64,000 nt of DNA from CADEED01 sp963842515 (GTDB taxonomy: Bacteria > Pseudomonadota > Gammaproteobacteria > Steroidobacterales > Steroidobacteraceae). Below the pieces are notes generated by a model. The model saw only the letters and a list, made by a program, of their open reading frames with translations. It was not told the origin of the DNA and did not search any database. The stretch covers positions 62,001 through 126,000 of the forward strand of contig CAWJGO010000005.1 of the NCBI GenBank assembly GCA_963842515.1. Direction: 5' to 3'. Both the position numbers and the translations under genes were made by a program. This document shows, piece by piece, positions 33,828-45,487 of this stretch (positions are counted from its first letter, which is position 1; each line of letters starts with the position of its first letter).

Positions 33828-33951
33828 CCCTCGCCGACCGCGGACGCGGAAGTTTACGGAGAGGTCAAGGTAATGCCGGCGAAGGCGTATATCCAGCCTT
33901 ATCGTAGGACATTTTCATAGGAGGCGGGCCGCTGCGTGCCATCACTGGAAA

Positions 33952-33975
33952 CGCCCGGTCGCGAACGACCGGGCG
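33952..33975 (-). terminator. Hairpin downstream of the ompA-like gene
   Basis: A perfect 10-bp stem CGCCCGGTCG/CGACCGGGCG with a four-base loop. Read on the minus strand it is followed by TTTCC, a weak T tract, 70-90 nt after the ompA-like stop. Confidence 0.55.
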
Positions 33976-34043
33976 CGCCACTAGCGGCGAAGGCCTCATT
34001 TTGTGCGGGGATCGCCACGCCGTGACTCGCGTGGCCCAGTGAC

Positions 34044-35510
34044 TTAGCGTGGGTACTCGATGATCACGTTGACCCGGCGGTTATCCGGGGCGTTGTACGA
34101 GAACCGTTGCGTCTGGCCCAAGCCCTCTGCGGTGAGCCGCGAGCGCTCGATGCCGAAGTTGTCCACCAGATAGTTCACCACGTTCTGCGCACGTTGCTGG
34201 GAGATCTTCGTGGCCTGCTCGGGCGTCGTCTGCAGGTTGCCGGTGTGGCCCTCCACCGTGGCGGTCACCGTCGGGTTGGCTTTTAGGAACTCGGCGAGGC
34301 CACGCAGCTCGTTGCGAAATGCGGGCTTCACCGACGTGTCCTGCGCGTCGAACTCGATCGCCAGCGCCATGGTCGTGCGCGCAGGGCGCACGTACAGTCC
34401 TTCGACGTCGGTGGCGCAAGCCACGATGGCTCCAATGCGGCGGTTCTGGCGCTTACCCTCGTCGGTAGAGTTGTCCGCGATGGGACGCGTCTCTCCGTAT
34501 CCGACCGGTGTCAATCGCGAACGCTCGACTTTCAGTTCGCGCACTAGATAGTTCACCGCGGAGTTGGCTCGGCGCTCCGACAGCCGCTGGTTGGCCTCGT
34601 TCGTGCCCACATCGTCCGTGTGGCCTTCGATCACTGCCGTGGTCTCCGGGTACTTCTTGAGGAAGTTGCCGACGACCAGCAACTGCTCCTGCGCTTCGGT
34701 GGGGATCTTGTCCTGGTTGATCGCGAACTCGAAGTTGAGCAGCGTGCAGTAGCGATCGGTCTGCGGCGGAGTGGGCGGCGGCGGCTCGACAACGACCGGT
34801 GGTGGCGCCGGCGGCGGCGGCTCGACGTACGGCGCAGGAGGCGCGACGTATGGTGCCGGCGGCGGTGAGCCGAATCTGAACAGCACGCCAGCTGAGAAGA
34901 GGTCGACGTCGCCCTTGTTGCCGACTGAATCGTCTATACGGTAACGCTCGGCTTCCAGGCGCATTCCGACGCGGCGAGTGAACATGTACTCGAGGCCGGC
35001 GCCGAACTTGTAATTCACCGAATCGTCGAGGCTGTTGGGATTGGTCACGTTCACGGTACCCGTGCCTTCGAACGCGCCCCTCACCTGGGTGTAGGCCGCT
35101 CCGGCGCGGACAAATGCCGAGAACTTCGGCGTGAAGGGCATCTGCAGCACCGCGTCGAGATTCAGGCCGCGCGCGCCGAGAACTCCGTGCAAAGTGCCCG
35201 GTGGCACGGTAAACGATGTGAAACCGAAATCGCCCAGGTCGTAGTAACCACTCTCCATGGCGAAGTATTTGTTGAACTGGTAGCCACCGAACACCTTGAA
35301 GCCGGTGTCGCGTTCATTGTCGTCCATGAACGTGGTGGCATATCCCTGGTCTTCCAGGTCATCGGCGATTCGGCCTTCGTCCACGTCGGTCTCGGAGCGA
35401 CCGCCATTGCCGCCGAAGTACCAGCCGGGATCGGCGGCAACGGTCAAAGGCGTGGTGAAGATTGCGAGTGCCGCGAAGCCCAGCGTCGTCGAGGTTTTTG
35501 AAGGTTTCAT
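34044..35510 (-). CDS. OmpA-family outer membrane protein with two tandem OmpA domains
   Basis: 488 residues: signal peptide (TPLTVAA), an eight-strand-type beta barrel (about 25-215), a Pro-rich linker (PPPPAPPPVVVEPPPP) and two C-terminal OmpA domains. The first is canonical (VIEGHTDDVGTNEANQRLSERRA), with the Asp and Arg that hold diaminopimelate of peptidoglycan. The second (VEGHTGNLQTTPEQATKISQQRA) keeps the Arg but has Gly for the Asp. It ends with YPR, not an aromatic. It lies 37 bp downstream of the DUF3494 gene on the same strand. Confidence 0.87.
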   Translation of the reverse strand: MKPSKTSTTLGFAALAIFTTPLTVAADPGWYFGGNGGRSETDVDEGRIADDLEDQGYATTFMDDNERDTGFKVFGGYQFNKYFAMESGYYDLGDFGFTSFTVPPGTLHGVLGARGLNLDAVLQMPFTPKFSAFVRAGAAYTQVRGAFEGTGTVNVTNPNSLDDSVNYKFGAGLEYMFTRRVGMRLEAERYRIDDSVGNKGDVDLFSAGVLFRFGSPPPAPYVAPPAPYVEPPPPAPPPVVVEPPPPTPPQTDRYCTLLNFEFAINQDKIPTEAQEQLLVVGNFLKKYPETTAVIEGHTDDVGTNEANQRLSERRANSAVNYLVRELKVERSRLTPVGYGETRPIADNSTDEGKRQNRRIGAIVACATDVEGLYVRPARTTMALAIEFDAQDTSVKPAFRNELRGLAEFLKANPTVTATVEGHTGNLQTTPEQATKISQQRAQNVVNYLVDNFGIERSRLTAEGLGQTQRFSYNAPDNRRVNVIIEYPR

Positions 35511-35547
35511 ATCTGTGTCCGTGTGATTCTGATGAGCGCGACGGGGA

Positions 35548-37521
35548 TTACGGAGCCGGCACGTTGATGACGGTGTTGACCATCGTGACCGAGGCGCCGA
35601 GAGACAGCGCTCTGCCGTTCAGTGTGACCACGTTTATGTTGCCCACCGTGGAGAACGACACGCCCGACTGGGAAATGATCGTGCCGACCATGGTCCCGCC
35701 GCCGGCGGCGTTGATGGTCGCGAAGGTGCCGACCTGCCAGTAGACGTTCCTGGCCTGTGCGCCGCCTGCGAGAATGACACTCTGCGGAGCGGCCACCCCT
35801 GGCCCGCCGACGGTGAGCGTCCCCGCCATCTGGAACACGAAGACCGCGTTGGCATCACCCTGCGCATCGAGCGTGAGGTCGCCGCCTTCGATCAGGAATG
35901 AACCACCCGGCGCGGTGTAGAGGCCGGGCGCGAGCGTTTGCGTGGCCAGGTTTGCGCCCGGGTTCGTGCCGGGCGGCAGCGCCGCCAGCTGTAGATAGGC
36001 CGTCTGTGCATCGAGACGCGCCTGCGTGGCGATTGCGCACTTGACCGGGTTCGGCGCGGTGGATGTCGGACCGGTGGTCGATCTGGCGCAGGTGTAGACA
36101 GTTCCGTTCACCGAGCCGACGTTGGCACCGACCGATTCCGTGTAGACGTCGCCGGCCGTGTCGTGGAACCCGGTGATGGACGAAGAGCTCGTCGCGATGG
36201 TGCCGATGTCGCCGTTGATCACCGACAGGATGCCGGAGTTGGTCATGCCAGCACTGCCACCGAAAGTGCCGTAAGGCGCGGCGGCGCTGAGCGGTACCGC
36301 GACGGGAGCCAGGCACGGCGTTGCACTCGTCGTGAACGTCCAGGTGACGTCCGACGCCAGCTGGTTGCCCGGAATCGCCAGATCGGTGATGCCAGTGGCC
36401 CCGCTGTCCAGATTCGCCGTGTATGTGGTGTTGGCGGTGAGCGCTGCCAGCGGGGTGAATGTCGCAATCAGGCCTGTCGCGCTGTCGACGCTGATCGTCG
36501 ATGCAACTACGGGAGTCAGGCCGGGGGCCGGACCCGTCAGCGTGAACGTGGTCGCGTTGACCGTGGCCGGATTCAGGCGCAGCCCTGAGGGCACGCCGAA
36601 GGTGGCATTGACGGTGGTGTTGGGGCACGCCGTCGTCGCTGCATTGGCGGGGCTGGTGGACGCAACAGAGATGGGGGCGGGCGCACCAGCAGCCAGGGTC
36701 GTGAAGGTCCATTCATAGTCGCTGGCCCCGAGCGCAGTGCCCTGGTTTCCAGCCAGCGCATTGCCGGCTTCATCGGTGGCGGCCATCGAGATCGTCGCCG
36801 TATATGTGGTCGCGGCATCCAGCGCGGCGTCAGGCGTGAACACTACAGTGAGGCTGTCGGGTGAGTAATCCACGGTGCCCGTGGGCGAGATGCAGGGCAG
36901 CTCGCAGGTCACGGTGAAAGTTTGCGGTGCGGTGGCTTCGACAGACGCTTCGTCCATTGCCTTGGTGAACACGGCTGCCACCGCCGCGTTCGTTGGTACG
37001 GCGGGCGTCGGGCCTGGATCAGTCGCCACGGGCAAAGTGCTGAGGACGCGCGGCCGGTTAGTGTCTGCGGAGACTCCGGCGGTGATGAAATGCGAGATGA
37101 AAGGAGTCGCCAGCGCGACGCCGGACGCGCTCCTGCCCGCAGAGACGTTCACCGTATACAAGGTGAGGGGCGCGAGGGAGGTCGTCGGTGTCAACGTGTA
37201 GGTGGCAACTGTGCCGCCGATGCTGAGTGCCACGGTACCGGTCGGACTCACGCAAGGCGTGGTGCAGTTGATACCGAACGTGGTTCCCGCAGCCATCGGT
37301 TGGTCGAAGGTAACGACTACAGTGCTGTTTACCGGCACACCGATGGCGTTATCGATAGGCGAGATCTCTGTGACCGTGGGCCCGGGGGGCGGCGCTCCGA
37401 GTCTGCCGCCCGCGCCGAGGATCGAATCCGGCGAATTCTGTGAGCATCCCGCTGCAAGCGCGGCGAGCATCGCTGCCGCGCACCACGTCAAACCGCGGCG
37501 AAATGTGTTGAAGTCGTTCAT
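35548..37521 (-). CDS. Lipoprotein with three Ig-like domains and a C-terminal ice-binding-like (DUF3494) domain
   Basis: 657 residues. A lipoprotein signal leads to Cys26 (LAAGC). Three Big_5/SbsA-type Ig-like domains follow (about 50-148, 156-276, 283-399), each with the VFTPDAAL...TTYTATI type of ending. Residues about 412-655 match the DUF3494 ice-binding fold: FGGSAGMTNSGILSVINGDIGT, QTLAPGLYTAPGGSFLIEGGDLTLDAQGD and the closing NVVTLNGRALSLGASVTMVNT. Such proteins bind ice or act as surface adhesins. Cell-surface exposure is inferred. Confidence 0.85.
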   Translation of the reverse strand: MNDFNTFRRGLTWCAAAMLAALAAGCSQNSPDSILGAGGRLGAPPPGPTVTEISPIDNAIGVPVNSTVVVTFDQPMAAGTTFGINCTTPCVSPTGTVALSIGGTVATYTLTPTTSLAPLTLYTVNVSAGRSASGVALATPFISHFITAGVSADTNRPRVLSTLPVATDPGPTPAVPTNAAVAAVFTKAMDEASVEATAPQTFTVTCELPCISPTGTVDYSPDSLTVVFTPDAALDAATTYTATISMAATDEAGNALAGNQGTALGASDYEWTFTTLAAGAPAPISVASTSPANAATTACPNTTVNATFGVPSGLRLNPATVNATTFTLTGPAPGLTPVVASTISVDSATGLIATFTPLAALTANTTYTANLDSGATGITDLAIPGNQLASDVTWTFTTSATPCLAPVAVPLSAAAPYGTFGGSAGMTNSGILSVINGDIGTIATSSSSITGFHDTAGDVYTESVGANVGSVNGTVYTCARSTTGPTSTAPNPVKCAIATQARLDAQTAYLQLAALPPGTNPGANLATQTLAPGLYTAPGGSFLIEGGDLTLDAQGDANAVFVFQMAGTLTVGGPGVAAPQSVILAGGAQARNVYWQVGTFATINAAGGGTMVGTIISQSGVSFSTVGNINVVTLNGRALSLGASVTMVNTVINVPAP

Positions 37522-37777
37522 GTATGTCCCTTTACATCGGAAAGAATAGGTGCGCGCGTCGGCACTCCAGCGAGCGGAAGTCGCCGGGCAGGCTACGTGG
37601 CGGGAGTTTCCGCTTGGCGGGCGCGGAGTGCTGTACGGTGTCGCACATAGCGGCGCGATCTATCTAGTTGCGCGTGCCGGCGCACAACTTGAGGTAGTTA
37701 GGGAAAGAATTGATGCGTCCCCGCCTACATCCTCGCGGCGGCAGGCGTGATACGCGCTGGCACGACCAGCCTGTGTC
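37522..37777. other. 256-bp gap between uvrA and the DUF3494 gene; no gene seen
   Basis: It holds the presumed promoter of the DUF3494-ompA pair and the 3' flank of uvrA. A 66-codon frame on the plus strand (37550-37750) lacks a ribosome-binding site and any family resemblance. Confidence 0.5.
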
Positions 37778-40624
<2,847 letters not shown>

Positions 40625-40706
40625 TTTCTCGCGCGAAAGAATGGAAACCGCGGAGTTTAAGCGGCGAGGCCGGCCCGTGCATAACCAGTAGTTGCCCGCG
40701 GTGAAG

Positions 40707-40728
40707 ACTGTATGGGCGAACTTACAGT
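40707..40728. promoter_or_regulatory. Inverted repeat ACTGTA-N10-TACAGT upstream of uvrA
   Basis: The arms resemble those of the LexA box (CTG-N10-CAG), but CTG and CAG are 14 bases apart here, not 10. A diverged or alternative SOS operator between uvrA and the divergent DNA glycosylase gene is possible. Confidence 0.3.
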
Positions 40729-40807
40729 CGGCGGATCAGGCACTTGCGCCCGGCATCATTCCCCGAGCACATTTGCCTTGGAACCGCAAAATTGTTGAGG
40801 CAACTCG

Positions 40808-41347
40808 ATGGAACTGACCGGCTTTGGCACCGCTCGGGCGCGGCACGAATGTTTTCCGCCCGTCGGGAATCGCAATGCGCACCTGCTCATCCTTGGTTCA
40901 CTGCCGGGGCGAAAGTCGCTGCAGATGCAGCAGTATTACGCGCATCCACAAAATGCATTCTGGAAGCTCGTTGCGCAGATCTTCGGGGCTGAAGTCCCGC
41001 TGCCCTACACGCGCAGATTGAAAATCCTGACGGCGAACCGGATTGCCCTATGGGATGTTCTGGCGGCGGCCGAACGGCCCGGCAGCCTCGACAGTTCGAT
41101 CGTCCATGCTTCGGCGCGGGTGAATGACTTCGCGGCTTTCTACCGGTCTCATCCGCACATCCGTCGCGTGATTTTCAATGGCCGCAAGGCCGAGGAGTTG
41201 TACCGGCGTTTCGTGTTGCCCGGCCTGCCGGCCGGATTCGATGCGCTCGCCTATGAAAGCCTGCCTTCCACCAGCCCCGCCCATGCGGGCATGACCTTTG
41301 CAAAGAAGTTAGAGCGATGGCGAACGATCACGGAGAGAACCCGATGA
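40808..41347 (+). CDS. Hypoxanthine (deoxyinosine)-DNA glycosylase, UDG family 6-like
   Basis: 179 residues. HLLILGSLPGRKSLQMQQYYAHPQNAFWKL is the first UDG-superfamily motif with the Asn of family 6, and ESLPSTSPAHAGMTF the second. This family excises hypoxanthine produced by adenine deamination. It is divergent from uvrA, and its TGA overlaps the ATG of the Nudix remnant. Confidence 0.87.
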   Translation: MELTGFGTARARHECFPPVGNRNAHLLILGSLPGRKSLQMQQYYAHPQNAFWKLVAQIFGAEVPLPYTRRLKILTANRIALWDVLAAAERPGSLDSSIVHASARVNDFAAFYRSHPHIRRVIFNGRKAEELYRRFVLPGLPAGFDALAYESLPSTSPAHAGMTFAKKLERWRTITERTR

Positions 41348-41607
41348 CTCTGGCGTACAAGGCTTGCCCCGTAGTCTTTCGCGACCCGTCCATGCAGCAG
41401 ATCCTGGCATGCGAGCACCCGAGTGCCGGCCTGCAACTCGTCAAGGGCGGCATCGAGCCGGGTGAAGACCCCCGTGCTGGCGGCCACGACTTCAAGTTCT
41501 TCTGGCACGACGTCAACCTGAACGCCGATGACAAGTGGCGCCCGCAGTACCGGCGTGCACTGCAAACGATCCGCGAGCGCACGCGCGCACTTCGCTGGCG
41601 CGGATAG
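41344..41607 (+). pseudogene. Nudix hydrolase gene with in-frame internal deletion
   Basis: 87 residues. The N-terminal half is a good Nudix start (ACPVVFRDPSMQQILACEHP, then LQLVKGGIEPGEDPRAG), but the Nudix box stops after GGIEPGEDP. The essential RELxEExG helix and about 60 residues are absent, and the frame resumes at GHDFKFFWHDV, which resembles a normal Nudix C-terminus. Without the catalytic Glu residues it cannot hydrolyse nucleoside diphosphates. Starts by ATGA overlap with the glycosylase gene. Confidence 0.72.
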
Positions 41608-41656
41608 ATGTAAAACGCGATGACGGCGGCGCGGCGCCACGCTAATGTGGCGGCCG

Positions 41657-43306
41657 ATGAACCGCAGGGAAGTCCTCGTAGCCGTCGGCGGAGCAACGCT
41701 CATCGGGGTCGCCCGTGGCGCCGGAACGATCGAGCAACCATCGGCGCCGCCCGCGGCCGATATGCTGAAAACCTGGCTGGACAAGGCGGAATCCCTGATC
41801 CCCGAGCTGGTCGAAACCGACCAGTTGCCCGTCAACCTGGTGCGCGCCGTGGCGGCCGCCGATTCGCCACTGCGCTTTCGCATGGAACCGGAAGCACCGG
41901 CGGCGGCGCTCGCCAGCCGGGCGCTGCGCAAGGGCGACAGCGTCATCGTCGACTTCGAGGGGCATCGCACCGGGTACCTGTCGTTTCGCCTGGAAACGGA
42001 AGGGCGCGAGCCGGATGCGCCAGTGCGACTGCGTTTCACTTTCGGGGAGGTGCCCACGGATGTCGCCGAACCGTTCTATCCGTATCGCGGCGAGCTCAGC
42101 GAGGCCTGGCTTCCCGATGAGCTGATCAACGTCGACTACCTGCCGCAGGCGGTGCGCATGCCGCGCCGGTATGCCTTCCGCTACGTCAAGATCGAAGTGC
42201 TCGACACTTCGCCGGAATTCCGGATTCGCTTCGAAGATCTGAAAGCGCACGCCGTCACGTCCGCACGCAGTGTGCCAGCGCCGCTGATGAAGGAAACGCC
42301 GCTCATGCAGCGCATCGATGCGGTGTCGATCGCCACGCTGCGCGATTGCATGCAGACCACCTTTGAAGACGGCCCGCGCCGCGACCGGCGCCTGTGGGTC
42401 GGCGATCTGCGCCTGCAGGCGCTCACTAACTACCATACCTTCCGGCAGAACGACGTCGTGCGGCGCTGCCTGTACCTGTTCGCGGCGTTGCCGCGCGCCG
42501 ATGGCCTGGTGGCGGCCTGTGTGTTCGAGAAACCGGCGCCGCGTTATGGCGGGCTTCATATCGTCGACTACGCCGCGTTGTTCAACGTCACGCTGTTCGA
42601 CTACGTGGAGGCCACCGGCGATGTCGAAACGGGGCGGGACCTCTGGCCGGCGGCGCGCCGGCAGCTGGAAATCCTCGGGCGAGACATCGATGCCGAAGGG
42701 CTTTACGTCGATCCCAAGAACATGTGGATATTCATCGACTGGTCGGACAAGCTCGACCGGAACGCGGCAATCCAGGGCGTGCTCATTTACGCATATCGCA
42801 AAACCCTGGCGCTGGCGCGGCGCATTGGCCGCGCAGCCGAAGTCGCCGACTATGAGCATCGCATCGCGCGTATGGTCACCGCCGCGCGCAAGAACTATTG
42901 GGACGCGTCGCTGCAGGTGTTCGTGAGTGGCGCGAACCGGCAGGTGTCTTGGGGCTCGCAGGCGTGGATGGCCCTTGCCGGCGTGTCGTCGCGTCGCGAG
43001 AGCGCGGTTGCCATGCGCAAGGCGGTTGCCGATACCAATGCAGTGAGACCGGTCACTCCATATCTCTACCACTACGTCGTCGAAGGAATGCTGGCCGGGG
43101 ACCTCAGGAAAGATGCCCGCGCGCTGCTCGAAACGTATTGGGGTGGAATGGTCGCCGCCGGCGCGGACACATTCTGGGAGATCTACGATCCGGCGCAGCC
43201 CCTGCGTTCACCGTACGGTGACATTCACATCAACAGCTATTGCCACGCGTGGAGTTGCACGCCTTCCTATCTATTGCGCAGCGGGCTCCTGGGTTCGCGT
43301 TCATGA
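41657..43306 (+). CDS. GH78-like (alpha-L-rhamnosidase family) protein with Tat-like signal
   Basis: 549 residues from ATG 41657. The N-terminus MNRREVLVAVGGATLIGVARG resembles a twin-arginine signal. A beta-sandwich region is followed by an (alpha/alpha)6 barrel whose FEDGPRRDRRLWVGDLRLQALTNY corresponds to the GH78 catalytic segment (DCPxREExGWxGD type); SWGSQAWMALAGV and the C-terminal DIHINSYCHAWSCTPSYLL also fit. Probably releases rhamnose from pectic or algal chains. ATGA overlap with the AraC regulator gene. Confidence 0.72.
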   Translation: MNRREVLVAVGGATLIGVARGAGTIEQPSAPPAADMLKTWLDKAESLIPELVETDQLPVNLVRAVAAADSPLRFRMEPEAPAAALASRALRKGDSVIVDFEGHRTGYLSFRLETEGREPDAPVRLRFTFGEVPTDVAEPFYPYRGELSEAWLPDELINVDYLPQAVRMPRRYAFRYVKIEVLDTSPEFRIRFEDLKAHAVTSARSVPAPLMKETPLMQRIDAVSIATLRDCMQTTFEDGPRRDRRLWVGDLRLQALTNYHTFRQNDVVRRCLYLFAALPRADGLVAACVFEKPAPRYGGLHIVDYAALFNVTLFDYVEATGDVETGRDLWPAARRQLEILGRDIDAEGLYVDPKNMWIFIDWSDKLDRNAAIQGVLIYAYRKTLALARRIGRAAEVADYEHRIARMVTAARKNYWDASLQVFVSGANRQVSWGSQAWMALAGVSSRRESAVAMRKAVADTNAVRPVTPYLYHYVVEGMLAGDLRKDARALLETYWGGMVAAGADTFWEIYDPAQPLRSPYGDIHINSYCHAWSCTPSYLLRSGLLGSRS

Positions 43307-44382
43307 GCATCATCCAGACATCGCTGTATCTCATCGCCGTAGCCCTGTGCATTTTCTCCACCGGCCTGACGACACGCAGGACTGGCCGCGGGGCACCGCT
43401 CAGATTCTTCACCTGGTATCTGGTCATTCAATCGGCGGCATTCCTGTTCGAGCTGCTGATCGCCCATCCCGCGACGCCGCTCAAGGCGCTGTGGTTAGGC
43501 CTGCTGATGTCGAGCTCGTTGCTGGTTGCTCCCTGCCTGTGGCTGGCGTTTCGCGAAATCATTGGCGGTGAGCGGCCGAAGGTTGCGGATCTATCGCGCC
43601 GTCACTGGATTCCCGTCGTGGCGGGCTTCGCGCTCACGTTGCCACTCATGCAAACGGCCCACCTGGGAGCCACCTACGACAATCCAGTCGATCCGACGGG
43701 CTGGCTGCACTCACGCGCCATTCACACCGCCATGTTGTTATGCATCGGTATTTTCGTCTTGCAGGTGCCGTGGTATCTGCTCCGTTGCCGCAAAGTGCTG
43801 CTCGAACGCCTCGCCGGCCGCCGTAATCATTGGGCGCAATTGCCGCTTGCCATCGTTTTCACCACCTGGGCGTTGGCGATCCTGCGCACGATCGATTCCG
43901 CATTCCTGAAGTTGCCGCCGCAGTTCATGGTGATCGTGGCGGTGGTGAGCGTGAGTGTGACGGTCGGCGCGTTGTATCTGCTGCTACGCGAGTTCAGCGC
44001 TCCTGAGCCCGCGGCCCATGATCGATACGCCAAATCGCAGCTCGGTGCCGCGATCCGCAGGAGAATTCGCCGCAAGCTCGAAGCCGCGCTCGGTGAAGCC
44101 GCTCTATACAAGAGGAGCGATCTGTCACTGCGGGTGCTCAGCGAGGTCCTGAATGAGAACCCGCACTATGTGTCGCAGGTCATCAGCCAGGACCTGAACA
44201 CCAGCTTCTACGAGATGGTGAATGGCTGCCGCATCGAGCACGCCAAGCGACTGCTCCGAGAGACACCGCACGAGACCGTGCTTTCGATCGCGATGAGTGT
44301 CGGGTTCAATTCCAAATCCGCTTTCCACGCGGCGTTCCGCCGCTGCACCGGGGCGACACCCACCGACTTTCGCGAACCCTAG
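43303..44382 (+). CDS. AraC-family regulator with N-terminal membrane domain
   Basis: 359 residues. The first roughly 235 residues contain six or seven hydrophobic segments (SLYLIAVALCIFSTGL to MVIVAVVSVSVTVGALYLLL); the C-terminal 110 form the AraC double helix-turn-helix (LSLRVLSEVLNENPHYVSQVI and ETVLSIAMSVGFNSKSAFHAAFRRCTGATPTDFR). It likely senses a signal at the membrane and controls neighbouring CAZyme genes. Coupled to the GH78-like gene by ATGA, convergent with GH16. Confidence 0.85.
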   Translation: MSIIQTSLYLIAVALCIFSTGLTTRRTGRGAPLRFFTWYLVIQSAAFLFELLIAHPATPLKALWLGLLMSSSLLVAPCLWLAFREIIGGERPKVADLSRRHWIPVVAGFALTLPLMQTAHLGATYDNPVDPTGWLHSRAIHTAMLLCIGIFVLQVPWYLLRCRKVLLERLAGRRNHWAQLPLAIVFTTWALAILRTIDSAFLKLPPQFMVIVAVVSVSVTVGALYLLLREFSAPEPAAHDRYAKSQLGAAIRRRIRRKLEAALGEAALYKRSDLSLRVLSEVLNENPHYVSQVISQDLNTSFYEMVNGCRIEHAKRLLRETPHETVLSIAMSVGFNSKSAFHAAFRRCTGATPTDFREP

Positions 44383-44385
44383 CCG

Positions 44386-45309
44386 CTACTGGTAGACACG
44401 CACGTAGTCGATTTCCATGCGGACCGGAAAGATGGCGTCGTTCACACCCATCTTCCCGCCCCAATCGCCGCCCACGGCGACGTTGAGGATCAGGAACTGC
44501 GGACTGTCGAACGGCCACTCGGCATTGCCCGAGCCGTCGTTCGAATACTGGTAGTAGTGGCGATCGTCCACGCCGATGGTGATGCGACTGGCGGTCCAGC
44601 GCACCTGGTAGCGATGGAATGCGCTGCAGGCGTCCGGGATGCTGGTGGTGGCGCTGCTATGATTTCCACGCATGTGGTTGTATGCGCCGGTATGCACGGT
44701 GCCGTGCACCACCCCCGGATCGAAGCCCACGTGCTCCATGATGTCTATTTCGCCGTCGTCGGGCCAGCCTGATTGCGGTGGCGCCGACAGCATCCAGATC
44801 GCCGGCCACGTGCCGACCCCACAGGGTAGTTTGGCGCGTACTTCGATGAACCCGTAGGTCCAGGACGCCTTGTCGCGCGTGAAGAGACGCACCGAGGAGT
44901 AACGCTGACCTCCCCAGTCCGGCAGGCCGGCGGTAGATAAGTCTTCGCGGCGCGCGGTGATCACCAGCATGCCACCCTCGACGCGCGAATTCTCGAGCCG
45001 CGCGTTACCGTAGTACTGCAGCTCGTTGTTGTACCAGCCTGCTGTGTTGCGCTCGATGTCGTAGCTCCACCTCGTCGGGTCGGGCAGACCCGCGACATCG
45101 AACTCGTCGGCCCACACCAGGCGATGACCGCTGGGAATTCCGCCGGTTTCGACGATCGCGGGTGCGCCAGGACCCGTCGGCTGCGGAGGCGCAGGGGAGG
45201 AGACAGGGGGACTGCCAGGGCCTGCGCCTCCGCAAGCCGACAAAAAAATGGCCATGGTGAACGCGGTCAGCGCCAACCAGCGGGACGCGGAAAACGAGAT
45301 GTGAGGCAT
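44386..45309 (-). CDS. GH16 family endo-beta-glucanase (laminarinase-like) lipoprotein
   Basis: 307 residues from ATG 45309. A lipoprotein signal ends IFLSAC, then a Pro-rich linker and the GH16 jelly roll: RLVWADEFDVAGLPDPTRWSYDI, NNELQYYGNARLENSRVEGGML and the catalytic DGEIDIMEHVG (ExDxxE). The closing FLILNVAVGGDWGG and MEIDYVRVYQ are standard. Most likely beta-1,3(-1,4)-glucanase; other GH16 activities are possible. Confidence 0.9.
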   Translation of the reverse strand: MPHISFSASRWLALTAFTMAIFLSACGGAGPGSPPVSSPAPPQPTGPGAPAIVETGGIPSGHRLVWADEFDVAGLPDPTRWSYDIERNTAGWYNNELQYYGNARLENSRVEGGMLVITARREDLSTAGLPDWGGQRYSSVRLFTRDKASWTYGFIEVRAKLPCGVGTWPAIWMLSAPPQSGWPDDGEIDIMEHVGFDPGVVHGTVHTGAYNHMRGNHSSATTSIPDACSAFHRYQVRWTASRITIGVDDRHYYQYSNDGSGNAEWPFDSPQFLILNVAVGGDWGGKMGVNDAIFPVRMEIDYVRVYQ

Positions 45310-45487
45310 GGGTTTGTCATCCGAACTATATCGAGCGGCCGGGCAGCTCATACTACCCGCGGCTTTCGCGCAACGTCAGTTTCAAGCCGCGCTTCCGCCC
45401 GCTGGGCGCGGGTCTCGATTGCTCGAGCTTGGCGGAACCGGCCGCCTTCGCGATACGATCCATAGAACACATCAGGAAAAAAAGCCC

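Noticed and set aside
37550..37750. 66-codon plus-strand frame downstream of uvrA
   Set aside because: No ribosome-binding site, no family match, and it lies in the likely promoter region of the DUF3494 gene.
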